Shown here: one piece after another, positions 43,085 through 51,496 of the stretch | Layout of the letters: each line of letters begins with the position of its first letter | Numbering within the stretch: position 1 is the first letter of the stretch | Assembly (NCBI GenBank): GCA_037444625.1 | Contig: JBBIMA010000010.1 | Coordinates: 1 to 64,000 of the forward strand | DNA length: 64,000 nt | Reading direction: 5' to 3' | From: DTHT01 sp037444625 | Lineage (GTDB): Bacteria; Acidobacteriota; Terriglobia; Bryobacterales; Bryobacteraceae | Notes under the pieces: generated by a model | What the model was told of the DNA's origin: nothing | Seen by the model: the letters and a program-made list of their open reading frames with translations, nothing else | Database searches by the model: none | Program-made: the position numbers and the translations under genes

Positions 43085-44734
43085 ATGCGCATCGCGCTGG
43101 CCCAAATCAACACCACGGTGGGCGATCTGCCGGGCAATCGGGGCTTGATGCTGGAGGCGGCTCGCCGGGCCGCGGACGGCGGGGCCGACCTGGTGGTCTT
43201 TCCGGAACTCTCCCTCACGGGGTATCCGCCGCGCGACCTGGTCGAGAAGGAGAGCTTCCTGGAGCGCGTCGAGGAGCACTTGAACGGGCTGGCCGCCGAC
43301 ACCGCCGGGCTCAGCCCGGCGCTGATCTGCGGGTACGTGGGCCGCTCGGACTCATCGGCCGGCAAACAGGCCACCAACAGCGCCGCCCTCATTCAAGGGG
43401 GGCGCATTCGCTTCCGGCAAGATAAGGCCCTGCTACCCACTTACGACGTCTTCGACGAGGCGCGCTACTTCCGGCCTGCCGAGCGGCAGGCGTTGTGCGA
43501 AATCGCCGGACGGAAGGTGGCCCTGACCATCTGCGAGGACGCCTGGAACGACAAGCAGTTCTGGGAGCGCCGCCTTTACAACCGCGATCCGGTCGAGGAG
43601 CTGGCGCGGGCCGGGGCCGAGCTGCTGATCTCGGTCAACGCCTCGCCCTACCACATGGGCAAACGGGAGCTGCGCCGCCAGATCTTCGCCAACACGGCGC
43701 GCCGCCGCCGCCTGCCGGTGGTCTACGTCAACCAGGTGGGGGGCAACGACGAGCTGGTTTTCGACGGCTCCAGTTTCGCTCTGGACGCGGAGGCCCGCCT
43801 GATCGCTTCGGCACGCTCCTTCGCGGAGGATCTGGTCTTTGCCGATCCCTTCCAGGGCGTGGGCGAGCAGCGCGCCGACCTGGAGGACGAGCACGAGGCG
43901 GTCTACCAGGCCCTGGTTCTGGGCACGCGGGATTACCTGCGCAAGTGCGGTTTCCGCAGCGTCCTGCTGGGCTTGAGCGGCGGCATTGACTCTTCGCTCA
44001 CGGCCGTGATCGCGCGGGACGCCGTGGGTCCGGAGAACGTGGTCGGAGTCGCCATGCCCGGGCCGTTTTCTTCGCCCGCCAGCCTGGCGGATGCACGGGC
44101 GCTGGCCGCCAGCCTGGGCATCCGGTTTGAAGTGGCGCCCATCAGCGGCCTTTACGAGGCGTTCTTGCAGGTCTTGCAGCCGCTGTTCGCCGGCGCCCCG
44201 GCCGATGTGACCGAGGAGAATCTCCAGGCCCGCATCCGGGCGGTGATCCTGATGGCCCTCTCCAACAAATGGGGCTCGCTGGTGCTCACCACGGGCAACA
44301 AGAGCGAGCTGGCGGTGGGCTACTGCACCCTGTACGGCGACATGAGCGGCGGGCTGGCGGTGATCAGCGACGTGCCCAAGACTCTGGTCTACGAGTTGGC
44401 CCGGGTGGCCAACCGGCGGCATCCCGGAGCGATCCCCGAAAGCGTCTTCGAGAAGCCGCCCTCGGCCGAGCTGCGCCCCAACCAGCGGGACACCGACTCG
44501 CTGCCGCCTTACGAACTGCTGGATCAAGTCCTGCGGGCCTACATCGAAGAGTCGCAGCCCGCCCGGCGCATCGCCGCCGAGCTCGGCCTGCCCTTGGAGT
44601 TCGTCCGCCAGATCATCAACAAGGTGGACCGGAACGAGTACAAGCGCCAGCAGGCCGCGCCGGGTTTGAAAGTGACCACCAAGGCCTTCGGGATCGGGCG
44701 GCGCTTCCCGATCGCCCAGCGATTCACGGAATGA
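43085..44734 (+). CDS. nadE: Glutamine-dependent NAD+ synthetase
   Basis: A 549-residue two-domain enzyme that makes NAD from deamido-NAD with glutamine as nitrogen donor. The N-terminal nitrilase-type glutaminase has the triad E41 (FPELSLTGYPP), K114 (RQDKALLPTYDVFDE) and C150 (LTICEDAW). The C-terminal ATP-pyrophosphatase domain has the P-loop SGGIDSS (298-304) and the KSELAVGYCTLYGDMSGG stretch. Length is normal. TACAAT at 43068-43073 would give a leader of about five bases, but no -35 is seen. The stop overlaps the next start (ATGA). Confidence 0.97.
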   Translation: MRIALAQINTTVGDLPGNRGLMLEAARRAADGGADLVVFPELSLTGYPPRDLVEKESFLERVEEHLNGLAADTAGLSPALICGYVGRSDSSAGKQATNSAALIQGGRIRFRQDKALLPTYDVFDEARYFRPAERQALCEIAGRKVALTICEDAWNDKQFWERRLYNRDPVEELARAGAELLISVNASPYHMGKRELRRQIFANTARRRRLPVVYVNQVGGNDELVFDGSSFALDAEARLIASARSFAEDLVFADPFQGVGEQRADLEDEHEAVYQALVLGTRDYLRKCGFRSVLLGLSGGIDSSLTAVIARDAVGPENVVGVAMPGPFSSPASLADARALAASLGIRFEVAPISGLYEAFLQVLQPLFAGAPADVTEENLQARIRAVILMALSNKWGSLVLTTGNKSELAVGYCTLYGDMSGGLAVISDVPKTLVYELARVANRRHPGAIPESVFEKPPSAELRPNQRDTDSLPPYELLDQVLRAYIEESQPARRIAAELGLPLEFVRQIINKVDRNEYKRQQAAPGLKVTTKAFGIGRRFPIAQRFTE

Positions 44735-47226
44735 AATCCGCCTTGAGCTTGCTGCTGATCTCGGCCGCGGCGCTGCTGTTGCTTGCGCCGGCGCTCGAGC
44801 CCGAGGCGGCCGATCTGCGCGAACGGGTCGGGCCTCTGCCCGACGGCAGTTTCCTGCTCAACAGCGGCTGGCGGCTGCGGCCCGCGGGACGCCAGGTCCC
44901 CCTGGACACCTTACCCCTGGCGCTGGCGGCGGCGCCGGACGGCCGGCGGCTGCTGGCGCTCAACGGGGGATACAATCCGCCCAGCATCAGCCTGCTGGAT
45001 GCCGCCGTCCCGCGCGAGCTGGCGCGGCTGCGCCTGCCGGACGCCTGGCTGGGACTGGCCTTCGCGCCCAAGGGCGACCGGGTTTACGTGGGGGGCGGCT
45101 CGCAGGCGGCCGTCTTCGAGTTGAGTTACGCGCAGGGACGCCTGGCGGCGGCCCGCACCTTCCCGGTGGTTCCGCCCGAGAAGCGCACGGTGCGAGATTT
45201 CATCGGCGACGTGCGGCCGACTCCCGACGGCCGCCTGCTGTACGCGGCGGACCTTTACAACGACTCGATCGTGGTGCTGAACCCGCAAAGCGGCGCTGTG
45301 ATCGAGCGATACAAGACCGGACGGAGGCCCTACCGGATCCTGTTTCATCCCGACGGCCAATCCTGGTTTGTGACGAGTTGGACCGACGGCACCTTGCTGC
45401 ATCAGGACACGCAGAGCGGCGGCGTGCTGGCGCGCCTGCGCCTGGGAGCTCACACGGCCGATATGATCTGGGGGCCAGGACCGCCCCCGGACGAGGAGGG
45501 CCGGCGGGAGTTTCCGCATCGCCTGTTCGTGGCCGCGGCCAACACCAACAACGTCTACGTGGTGGGGGTCTCCCAGACCAAGGAGTTGCGCCTGCTGGAG
45601 GTCATCAACGTAGCCATGACGCCCCGCCAGCCCGCCGGCATGACGCCCAGCGCCCTGGCCCTCAGTCCGGACCGCAAACGCCTCTTCGTGGTTTGCTCGG
45701 ACGCCAACGCGGTGGCGGTGGTCGAGGTCTGGGAGGCGCGCAGCCGCATGCGCGGCTTCATTCCCACCGGCTGGTACCCCACGGCCGCGGCCGTGCTGGC
45801 CGACGGAACCCTGGTGGTGCTCAACGGCAAGGGTGTGCGCTCCTACCCGAATCCCCGCGGACCCAACCCCGCGCGGCGGCTGCCGCCCGAGCAGCAGGTC
45901 CTGGGTCCGCCCCAATTCGTGGCCGCCATGCAGACCGGTACCGCCCAGTTCGTACCCCCGTTCAGCGACGAGCAACTGGAGGCTTACACCGCCACCGTCC
46001 TGGCCAACTCCCCGTATCAGGACGTGAAGTTGATTGACGCCGGCGTCAGGGAGGGCAACCCGATCCCCAACCAGCCGGGCGATCCCTCGCCCATCGAGCA
46101 CGTGGTTTACATCGTTAAGGAGAACCGCACCTACGATCAGGTGCTGGGCGATATGAAGGAAGGCAACGGGGATCCCGCCCTGTGCCTGTTCGGGGAAGAG
46201 GTCACGCCCAATCACCACAAGCTGGCGCGCCAGTTCGTGCTGCTGGACAATTTCTACGTCAACGCCGACGTCAGCGCCGACGGCCACCAGTGGTCCGCCG
46301 CCGCCATCGCCCCCGACTATGTGCAAAAGCTGTGGCCCAACAGCTACGCCCGCCGGCGCCGCTTGAACGATTATCAGGGCCAGGAGCCGACCGCCACGCC
46401 CCCGGCCGGATACCTGTGGACCAACGCGGCCGCCGCCGGAGTCTCGCTGCGCAACTACGGGCACTTCGTCACCAACCGCGAGCGGGCGGCCGAGGACGGC
46501 ACTCAGGTCCTGGCGGTGCGCGATCCGGTGCTGGCTCGGGTGACCAACCTCCGCTTCCGGGGCTTCGATGTGGATTATCCCGACCTGGAGCGCGCCCGGG
46601 TGTTCCTCCAGGATCTGGCCGAATTCGAGCGTACCGGCGCCATGCCCCGGCTCATCGTGATGCGGTTGGGCAACGACCACACCGCCGGGCTGACCCCCGG
46701 CCGCATCGCGCCCCGCTCGGCGGTGGCCGACAACGATTACGCCCTGGGTCTGATCGTGGAGGGCCTGAGCCGCAGCCGCTTCTGGCCCAAGACCGCCATC
46801 TTCGTGCTGGAGGACGACGCGCAGAACGGACCGGATCACGTGGACTCGCACCGCTCGCCCGCCTTCGTCATCTCGCCTTACGTGCGCCGGCGCACCGTGG
46901 ACAGCACCATGTACAATACCGCCTCGATGCTGCGCACCATCGAGCTGATCCTCGGCCTGCGGCCCATGACACACTTCGACGCCGCCGCCCGGCCCATGGC
47001 GAGCGTATTCGATGCCCGCCCCGACCTCACCCCTTACACGGCCGAGAAGCCCCGCATCCGGTTGGACGAGCGCAACCCGGCGGCGGGCGAGGCGGCGGCC
47101 CGCTCCCTGCGCCTGGATTTCAGCGAGGCCGACCGGATTGACGACGACGAGTTGAACCGCATCCTGTGGATGGGCCTGCGCGGCACGCCCGCCCCGGTCC
47201 CCACCCGCAGCTTGTTTTCCCGCTAG
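44731..47226 (+). CDS. Exported beta-propeller/phosphoesterase fusion protein
   Basis: An 831-residue protein with a signal peptide (about 1-27), a seven-bladed YVTN-like propeller (about 60-400, with LYAADLYNDSIVVLNPQSGA), and a C-terminal phosphoesterase domain of the acid-phosphatase/phospholipase C type (PF04185-like): HVVYIVKENRTYDQVLGDM, ADVSADGHQWSAAAIAPDYV, LEDDAQNGPDHVDSHRSP, and YNTASMLRTIELILGL. The metal-binding acidic and His residues of that family are visible. Its ATG overlaps the nadE stop. Substrate unknown; a phosphate ester or phospholipid is likely. GH57 follows after five bases. Confidence 0.88.
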   Translation: MKSALSLLLISAAALLLLAPALEPEAADLRERVGPLPDGSFLLNSGWRLRPAGRQVPLDTLPLALAAAPDGRRLLALNGGYNPPSISLLDAAVPRELARLRLPDAWLGLAFAPKGDRVYVGGGSQAAVFELSYAQGRLAAARTFPVVPPEKRTVRDFIGDVRPTPDGRLLYAADLYNDSIVVLNPQSGAVIERYKTGRRPYRILFHPDGQSWFVTSWTDGTLLHQDTQSGGVLARLRLGAHTADMIWGPGPPPDEEGRREFPHRLFVAAANTNNVYVVGVSQTKELRLLEVINVAMTPRQPAGMTPSALALSPDRKRLFVVCSDANAVAVVEVWEARSRMRGFIPTGWYPTAAAVLADGTLVVLNGKGVRSYPNPRGPNPARRLPPEQQVLGPPQFVAAMQTGTAQFVPPFSDEQLEAYTATVLANSPYQDVKLIDAGVREGNPIPNQPGDPSPIEHVVYIVKENRTYDQVLGDMKEGNGDPALCLFGEEVTPNHHKLARQFVLLDNFYVNADVSADGHQWSAAAIAPDYVQKLWPNSYARRRRLNDYQGQEPTATPPAGYLWTNAAAAGVSLRNYGHFVTNRERAAEDGTQVLAVRDPVLARVTNLRFRGFDVDYPDLERARVFLQDLAEFERTGAMPRLIVMRLGNDHTAGLTPGRIAPRSAVADNDYALGLIVEGLSRSRFWPKTAIFVLEDDAQNGPDHVDSHRSPAFVISPYVRRRTVDSTMYNTASMLRTIELILGLRPMTHFDAAARPMASVFDARPDLTPYTAEKPRIRLDERNPAAGEAAARSLRLDFSEADRIDDDELNRILWMGLRGTPAPVPTRSLFSR

Positions 47227-47231
47227 CCGCT

Positions 47232-49358
47232 ATGCCCAAGATCTATCTGTGCTTCCTCTGGCACATGCACCAGCCGTACTACAAGGACCTGATCTCGGGG
47301 GAATACAGGATGCCCTGGACCCGGTTGCACGCCCTCAAGGACTACTACGGCATGGTGCGCCTGCTCGAGGAGTTCCCCGCCATCCGTCAAACTTTCAACC
47401 TGGCCCCCTCGCTGGTGGCCCAGATCGAGGAGTACGCCGCCGGGCAGGCCCGGGATCCCTTCCTGCGTTGCGCGCTCAAGCCCGCCGAAAGCCTCCGCCA
47501 GGAGGAACGCGAATTCCTTCTGGCCCATTTCTTTCAGGCCGCCCACCGGCTGATCTTCCGCTTCCCCCGCTACGGGGAGCTTTACGAAGCCTGGCGGGCG
47601 GCCGATCGAGACCCGCAACGCGCGGCGCGCTTCTTTGGCGCCGGCTCGCTGCGCGACCTTCAGGTGCTCTCGCAACTGGCCTGGTTCGACGAGCAGTGGC
47701 TGGCCTCCGACCCGGAGGTGCGGGCGCTGGCGGAGAAGGGACGCGACTATTCCTTGGAGGACCAGGCCTTGCTGGGCCGCAAGCAGGCCGAGCTTCTGGC
47801 CCGCGTGCTGCCCGTCTATCGGGAGTTCGCCGCACGGGGTCAGATCGAGCTTTCCACCACCCCCTTCTATCACCCGATTCTGCCCTTGCTGTGCGATTCC
47901 GACATCGCCGCTCAGGCCCACCCCGGTGTGACCCTGCCCGCGCGGTTCCGTTACCCGGAGGACGCCCGGGCCCAGCTCGAACGGGCCCGCGATTACATGG
48001 CGCAGCGATTCGGCAGCGCGCCGGCCGGCCTTTGGCCTTCGGAAGGATCGGTCTCCGACGAGACCCTGAGCATCGCCGCCGAGGTCGGTTTCCGCTGGGC
48101 GGCCAGCGATAACGGGGTGCTCAGCCGGACCCTGGGCCGCACGGCGGGCGTCGAGGAGACCTACCGGCCGTACTTGTGGCGTCAGGGCGGGCGCCAGATC
48201 CGGCTCATCTTCCGGGATCACTTCCTCAGTGACCTGGTCGGCTTCGTTTACGCCCGCATGGGGGCGGCGGAGGCGGCGCGCGACCTGCTCGAGCGGGTGC
48301 GCGCCAACTGCCGGCCGATCCTCGCCGCGGGCCGCGACGCGCTGGCCCCCATCATTCTGGACGGCGAGAACGCCTGGGAATATTACGACCGCAACGGCCG
48401 TCCTTTCCTGCGGGAACTGTACCGCCGCATCCAGGAGGATTCCCTGCTCTCGGCGGTGACGGTGGGCGAAGCCCTGGAACGGATCGAGCCCGCTCCGCTG
48501 GACCACGTCTTTCCGGGCTCGTGGATCAACGCCAATTTCGATATCTGGATCGGGCACGAAGAGGACAACCGGGCCTGGGAATACTTGCTGCGCGCCCGGC
48601 AGACCTACCAGCAGCGGGCCGCTTCGGCGCCCGAGGAGGCCCGCCGCCTGGCCTACGAGGAGATCCTGATCGCCGAGGGCAGCGATTGGTGCTGGTGGTA
48701 CGGGCCCGAGCACGACTCGGCCAACCGGCCGGAGTTCGATGAGCTGTACCGGGCGCATCTGGCCAACGTCTACCGGGCCCTGGAGCTGCCGCCCCCGGAG
48801 GAACTCTCCCGCCCGATCTTGCAGGTCGCCGTAGCCGAGATCCACACCCCGCCGAGCGGCTGGATTCACCCCACCCTCGACGGGGTGGTGACTTCCTACT
48901 TCGAGTGGCTGGGGGCGGGCCTCTACCGCGTGGATCCCACTCAGGGCGCCATGCACGGGCGGCGCTTGCTGATCCGGGCGCTGCTGTACGGCTGCGACGG
49001 CGAACATCTCTACCTGCGCCTGGACTTGGCCGGCGAAGAGCCGATCGAGGGACTGGAGGCGCGGATCCTGGTGACTGCCGCCAAGCCGGGGGCCGCGGCT
49101 TGCAGTTTCCGGCTGGCGCTGGCCGGGGGGAGAGCAACCCTGCTGGAATGCTCGCCGCCGGCAGTGGCCGCCTCCGCCGCCTTCGCCTTTCAAAGGGTCC
49201 TGGAGGCGCGGCTCTCCTTGGCTTCTTTGGGCGCAGTCTGCGGGGACCAGCTCCGGCTACAGGTCTCCCTCTGGGCGGACGGCCTGCCGCTCGACGCCCT
49301 TCCCCAGCAAGGCTGGCTGGAGATTTCCAGCGCCGAGCCTGCCGAGTGGCCCCTTTGA
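47232..49358 (+). CDS. Glycoside hydrolase family 57 protein with C-terminal beta domain
   Basis: A 708-residue GH57-type alpha-glucan enzyme (amylase, branching enzyme or 4-alpha-glucanotransferase). Region 1 is FLWHMHQPYY (H11, H13). The nucleophile is probably E271 in GLWPSEGSVSDETL, and the second acid is D377 in ILDGENAWEYY. The last 200 residues (after HTPPSGWIHPTLDGVVTSYF) form a beta-rich DOMON-like domain seen in some bacterial GH57 proteins. No signal peptide, so it is cytoplasmic. It probably acts on stored glycogen-like glucan. Close spacing to the phosphoesterase suggests cotranscription. Confidence 0.9.
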   Translation: MPKIYLCFLWHMHQPYYKDLISGEYRMPWTRLHALKDYYGMVRLLEEFPAIRQTFNLAPSLVAQIEEYAAGQARDPFLRCALKPAESLRQEEREFLLAHFFQAAHRLIFRFPRYGELYEAWRAADRDPQRAARFFGAGSLRDLQVLSQLAWFDEQWLASDPEVRALAEKGRDYSLEDQALLGRKQAELLARVLPVYREFAARGQIELSTTPFYHPILPLLCDSDIAAQAHPGVTLPARFRYPEDARAQLERARDYMAQRFGSAPAGLWPSEGSVSDETLSIAAEVGFRWAASDNGVLSRTLGRTAGVEETYRPYLWRQGGRQIRLIFRDHFLSDLVGFVYARMGAAEAARDLLERVRANCRPILAAGRDALAPIILDGENAWEYYDRNGRPFLRELYRRIQEDSLLSAVTVGEALERIEPAPLDHVFPGSWINANFDIWIGHEEDNRAWEYLLRARQTYQQRAASAPEEARRLAYEEILIAEGSDWCWWYGPEHDSANRPEFDELYRAHLANVYRALELPPPEELSRPILQVAVAEIHTPPSGWIHPTLDGVVTSYFEWLGAGLYRVDPTQGAMHGRRLLIRALLYGCDGEHLYLRLDLAGEEPIEGLEARILVTAAKPGAAACSFRLALAGGRATLLECSPPAVAASAAFAFQRVLEARLSLASLGAVCGDQLRLQVSLWADGLPLDALPQQGWLEISSAEPAEWPL

Positions 49359-49381
49359 AGGCGGCCCGGTCCCGGCCCGCT

Positions 49382-50071
49382 TCAGCTCTTGCGGCTGGAA
49401 TGCTTGTTCAGCACCTCGATCAGGCGCTGGGCGGCGGGCGGAGCGGGCAGGTCGCCCTCGATGATCTCGCGGTTTAACAAGGGCTTGCCGTAGACGCGTC
49501 GGTTCACGTCCAGATCCTGCCGCAGGGTGGCGCCTTGCAGGGAAACCCCCGCGAAGACGCCTCGCGAGCGGGACCAGGAGAGGATCTCCGCCGTCATGTA
49601 GGCGTCGGTCTGGGCGGTGGCCGAACGCCCCACCGGTCCGGCTGCCACCGAGGCGTCCCCGCCGAGGGTAAACTTGCTGGCCAGCAATCGCTGGGCGCCC
49701 CGCTCGTTCATCACCAGCAGGATGACGTCGGTTTCCGAGCCGCCGATTTGCAGGCCGAAACTGCCGCCCTCGATGCGCACCGCCGCCGGGCCGGTCCAGC
49801 CCACGCCCTTCTTGCTGCGGCAGGAAAAGAAGCCCCGCCCGTACTTGGCGCCGAAGATGAAGGCGCCCTTCTTCAAACCGGGCACCACGGCCACGCAGTG
49901 GGCCTTGTTGAGCAATTCCTGCGGAATGCCCCGGTCCGGGGATTCCATGATTTCCTGGAAGACCACCGCGGCGCGATCCAGTCGCTCGGCATCCTCGTTT
50001 TTCCGGGCCTCGGCCGCGCCCGCCAAGGCGGAGGAAGCCAGAGCCAGCAACAACCCGGTTGTCCTCGTCAT
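49382..50071 (-). CDS. Exported SYLF (Ysc84-type) lipid-binding domain protein
   Basis: A 229-residue protein with a signal peptide (about 1-22). The SYLF/Ysc84 domain is recognised from IPQELLNKAHCVAVVPGLKK, GAFIFGAKYGRGFFSCR, GSFGLQIGGSETDVILLVM and SRSRGVFAGVSLQGATLRQD. The family binds phosphoinositides in eukaryotes; bacterial members are envelope proteins of unknown role. TACAAT ends six bases before the ATG at 50071, which could give a leaderless transcript, although no -35 is present. Divergent from the LOG-like gene. Confidence 0.88.
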   Translation of the reverse strand: MTRTTGLLLALASSALAGAAEARKNEDAERLDRAAVVFQEIMESPDRGIPQELLNKAHCVAVVPGLKKGAFIFGAKYGRGFFSCRSKKGVGWTGPAAVRIEGGSFGLQIGGSETDVILLVMNERGAQRLLASKFTLGGDASVAAGPVGRSATAQTDAYMTAEILSWSRSRGVFAGVSLQGATLRQDLDVNRRVYGKPLLNREIIEGDLPAPPAAQRLIEVLNKHSSRKS

Positions 50072-50156
50072 GCTCCTATTGTAGTTCCGCGTGAGCGGGA
50101 GGGAGGCGAGCGTCCGCTGCGGCCGGGCGCATAATAGGAAGCCGGAGAATAGGGCG

Positions 50157-50690
50157 ATGAAAGATCCGCTGCGCCGGCCGCTCCAGGCGGCCGTGATCGG
50201 CGACGCGAACCCCGGCCCGGAGGTGGTAGCGGCGGCCGAGCAACTGGGCCGGTTGCTGGCCGGCTTGGGCATCACGGTGGTCAGCGGCGGCCTGGGCGGA
50301 GTGATGGAGGGCGTAAGCCGCGGCGCGCGCCAGGCGGGAGGGCTGGTGGTGGGCATCGTGCCCTCGAACCGCTTGGCCGACGCCAACCCGTGGTGCAACA
50401 TAGTGATTCCAACCGGGTTCGGGCACGCCCGCAACGTGCTGACCGCTCTGGCGGGGGACTTCGTGGTGGCCATAGGGGGCGGCGCCGGGACACTGTCGGA
50501 GCTGTGTTTCGCGTGGATGCACCAGCGGCCGATCCTGACCCTGCTGGGCCACGGCGGCTGGACGGACCGGCTCGGGGGCGCCCCGCTGGACGGGCGCGGC
50601 TGTTCGCGACTGCGGCCCTGCGCCTCGCTGGAGGAGATCGAGCGAGCGGTGCGCGAGCTGTTCCCCGGGTTGCGGCCGGAAGGGGGCTAG
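50157..50690 (+). CDS. LOG-like Rossmann protein (TIGR00725 family)
   Basis: A 177-residue cytoplasmic protein of the LOG/DprA-like nucleotide-binding fold. Motifs are AAVIGDANPGPE, VVSGGLGGVMEGVSRGARQA, GHARNVLTALAGDFVVAIGG and GAGTLSELCFAWMHQRPIL. The PGGxGTxxE active-site motif of cytokinin-producing LOG proteins appears as GGGAGTLSE. TIGR00725 members include possible molybdenum cofactor carriers, so the role is open. The stop overlaps that of the facing kinase gene by CTAG. Confidence 0.85.
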   Translation: MKDPLRRPLQAAVIGDANPGPEVVAAAEQLGRLLAGLGITVVSGGLGGVMEGVSRGARQAGGLVVGIVPSNRLADANPWCNIVIPTGFGHARNVLTALAGDFVVAIGGGAGTLSELCFAWMHQRPILTLLGHGGWTDRLGGAPLDGRGCSRLRPCASLEEIERAVRELFPGLRPEGG

Positions 50691-51367
50691 TCCGCCGCCG
50701 GGGGTGGGGAAGGCGTCCGGCCGCAGCCCTGCTGGATGCGCTCCAGCACCGCCGCCAGCCAGCGCTCGGGCGGATCGGTACCGGCCAGCACGAGGTCTGC
50801 GAAACGGCGGGTGGGCAGGATGTAGCGCTCGGCCATCGGCCGGACGGACTGCTCGTACTGCCGGCGAACCGACTCCGGGGTGCGTCCCCGCTCGCGGACG
50901 TCGCGCTCCAGCCGCCGCTGGAAGCACACCGCGTCCGGAGCGTCCACGAAAAGCTTCAAGCTGAGACGCTCCCGCACGGCTTCCCAATACAGGGCGAACA
51001 GGCCCTCGATGATCAGGAATCGTCCGGGCCGGAGCGGCTCGCGCTGCGGCAGGCGGACATGGCGGGTGAAGTCGTAGAGCGGCCTTTCAACCGAGGCGCC
51101 GGAGGCCAGCAGCGCGACGTCCCGGGCCAGAAGCTCCTCGTCCAGCGCTTCGGGAACATCGAAGTTGACGGCCGCTCTCTGCTCCGGGCTGAGATGGGAG
51201 AGGTCCCGGTAATAGCAGTCCAGGGGAAGGATGGGGGCCCCCAGCACGGAGGCCAACCGTCCGGCCAGTTCACTCTTGCCCGCGCAGGAGGGTCCGGCGA
51301 TGCCGATCAAGCAGGGAGGCAAGCTCTGATGATAGAGGAAATGGCGGGGCGGGCGGAAGGAAGCCAT
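50687..51367 (-). CDS. Uridine kinase-like P-loop kinase
   Basis: A 226-residue kinase of the uridine kinase/phosphoribulokinase family. Walker A is GIAGPSCAGKSELAGRL. Family signatures are LDCYYRDLSHLS, NFDVPEALDEELLARDV, YDFTRHVRL and FLIIEGLFALYW. RRLERDVRERGRTPESVRRQ is the lid region. It starts with a 15-residue N-terminal extension. Uridine or another nucleoside-like alcohol is the probable substrate. The first TonB receptor of the glp locus follows divergently. Confidence 0.87.
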   Translation of the reverse strand: MASFRPPRHFLYHQSLPPCLIGIAGPSCAGKSELAGRLASVLGAPILPLDCYYRDLSHLSPEQRAAVNFDVPEALDEELLARDVALLASGASVERPLYDFTRHVRLPQREPLRPGRFLIIEGLFALYWEAVRERLSLKLFVDAPDAVCFQRRLERDVRERGRTPESVRRQYEQSVRPMAERYILPTRRFADLVLAGTDPPERWLAAVLERIQQGCGRTPSPPPAAD

Positions 51368-51407
51368 CGGGGGCGGCTTTGATTAAATCCTTTTAACATG
51401 TCGGGCC

Positions 51408-51435
51408 TTGCGTCTCGAGCCTCGTCTGCTAAAAT
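51408..51435 (+). promoter_or_regulatory. Promoter of the first glp-locus TonB receptor
   Basis: TTGCGT (51408-51413), a 16-bp spacer and TAAAAT (51430-51435). Predicted +1 is near 51442, giving a 55-base leader. Inverted half-sites surround it: ATGTCGG at 51398-51404 and CCGACAT at 51446-51452. Confidence 0.5.
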
Positions 51436-51439
51436 AACT

Positions 51440-51451
51440 TGTCTGCCGACA
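51440..51451. promoter_or_regulatory. Imperfect TGTC-N4-GACA inverted repeat at the predicted +1
   Basis: TGTCTGCCGACA overlaps the predicted start of transcription. It resembles TGTCTAGACA of the glpT/glpD region but has a four-base centre in place of two, so it may be a weak GntR site or chance. Confidence 0.3.
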
Positions 51452-51496
51452 TAAATCCGCCTTGATTCTCATAGTGAACTACGGGAGGTTAGGGAG

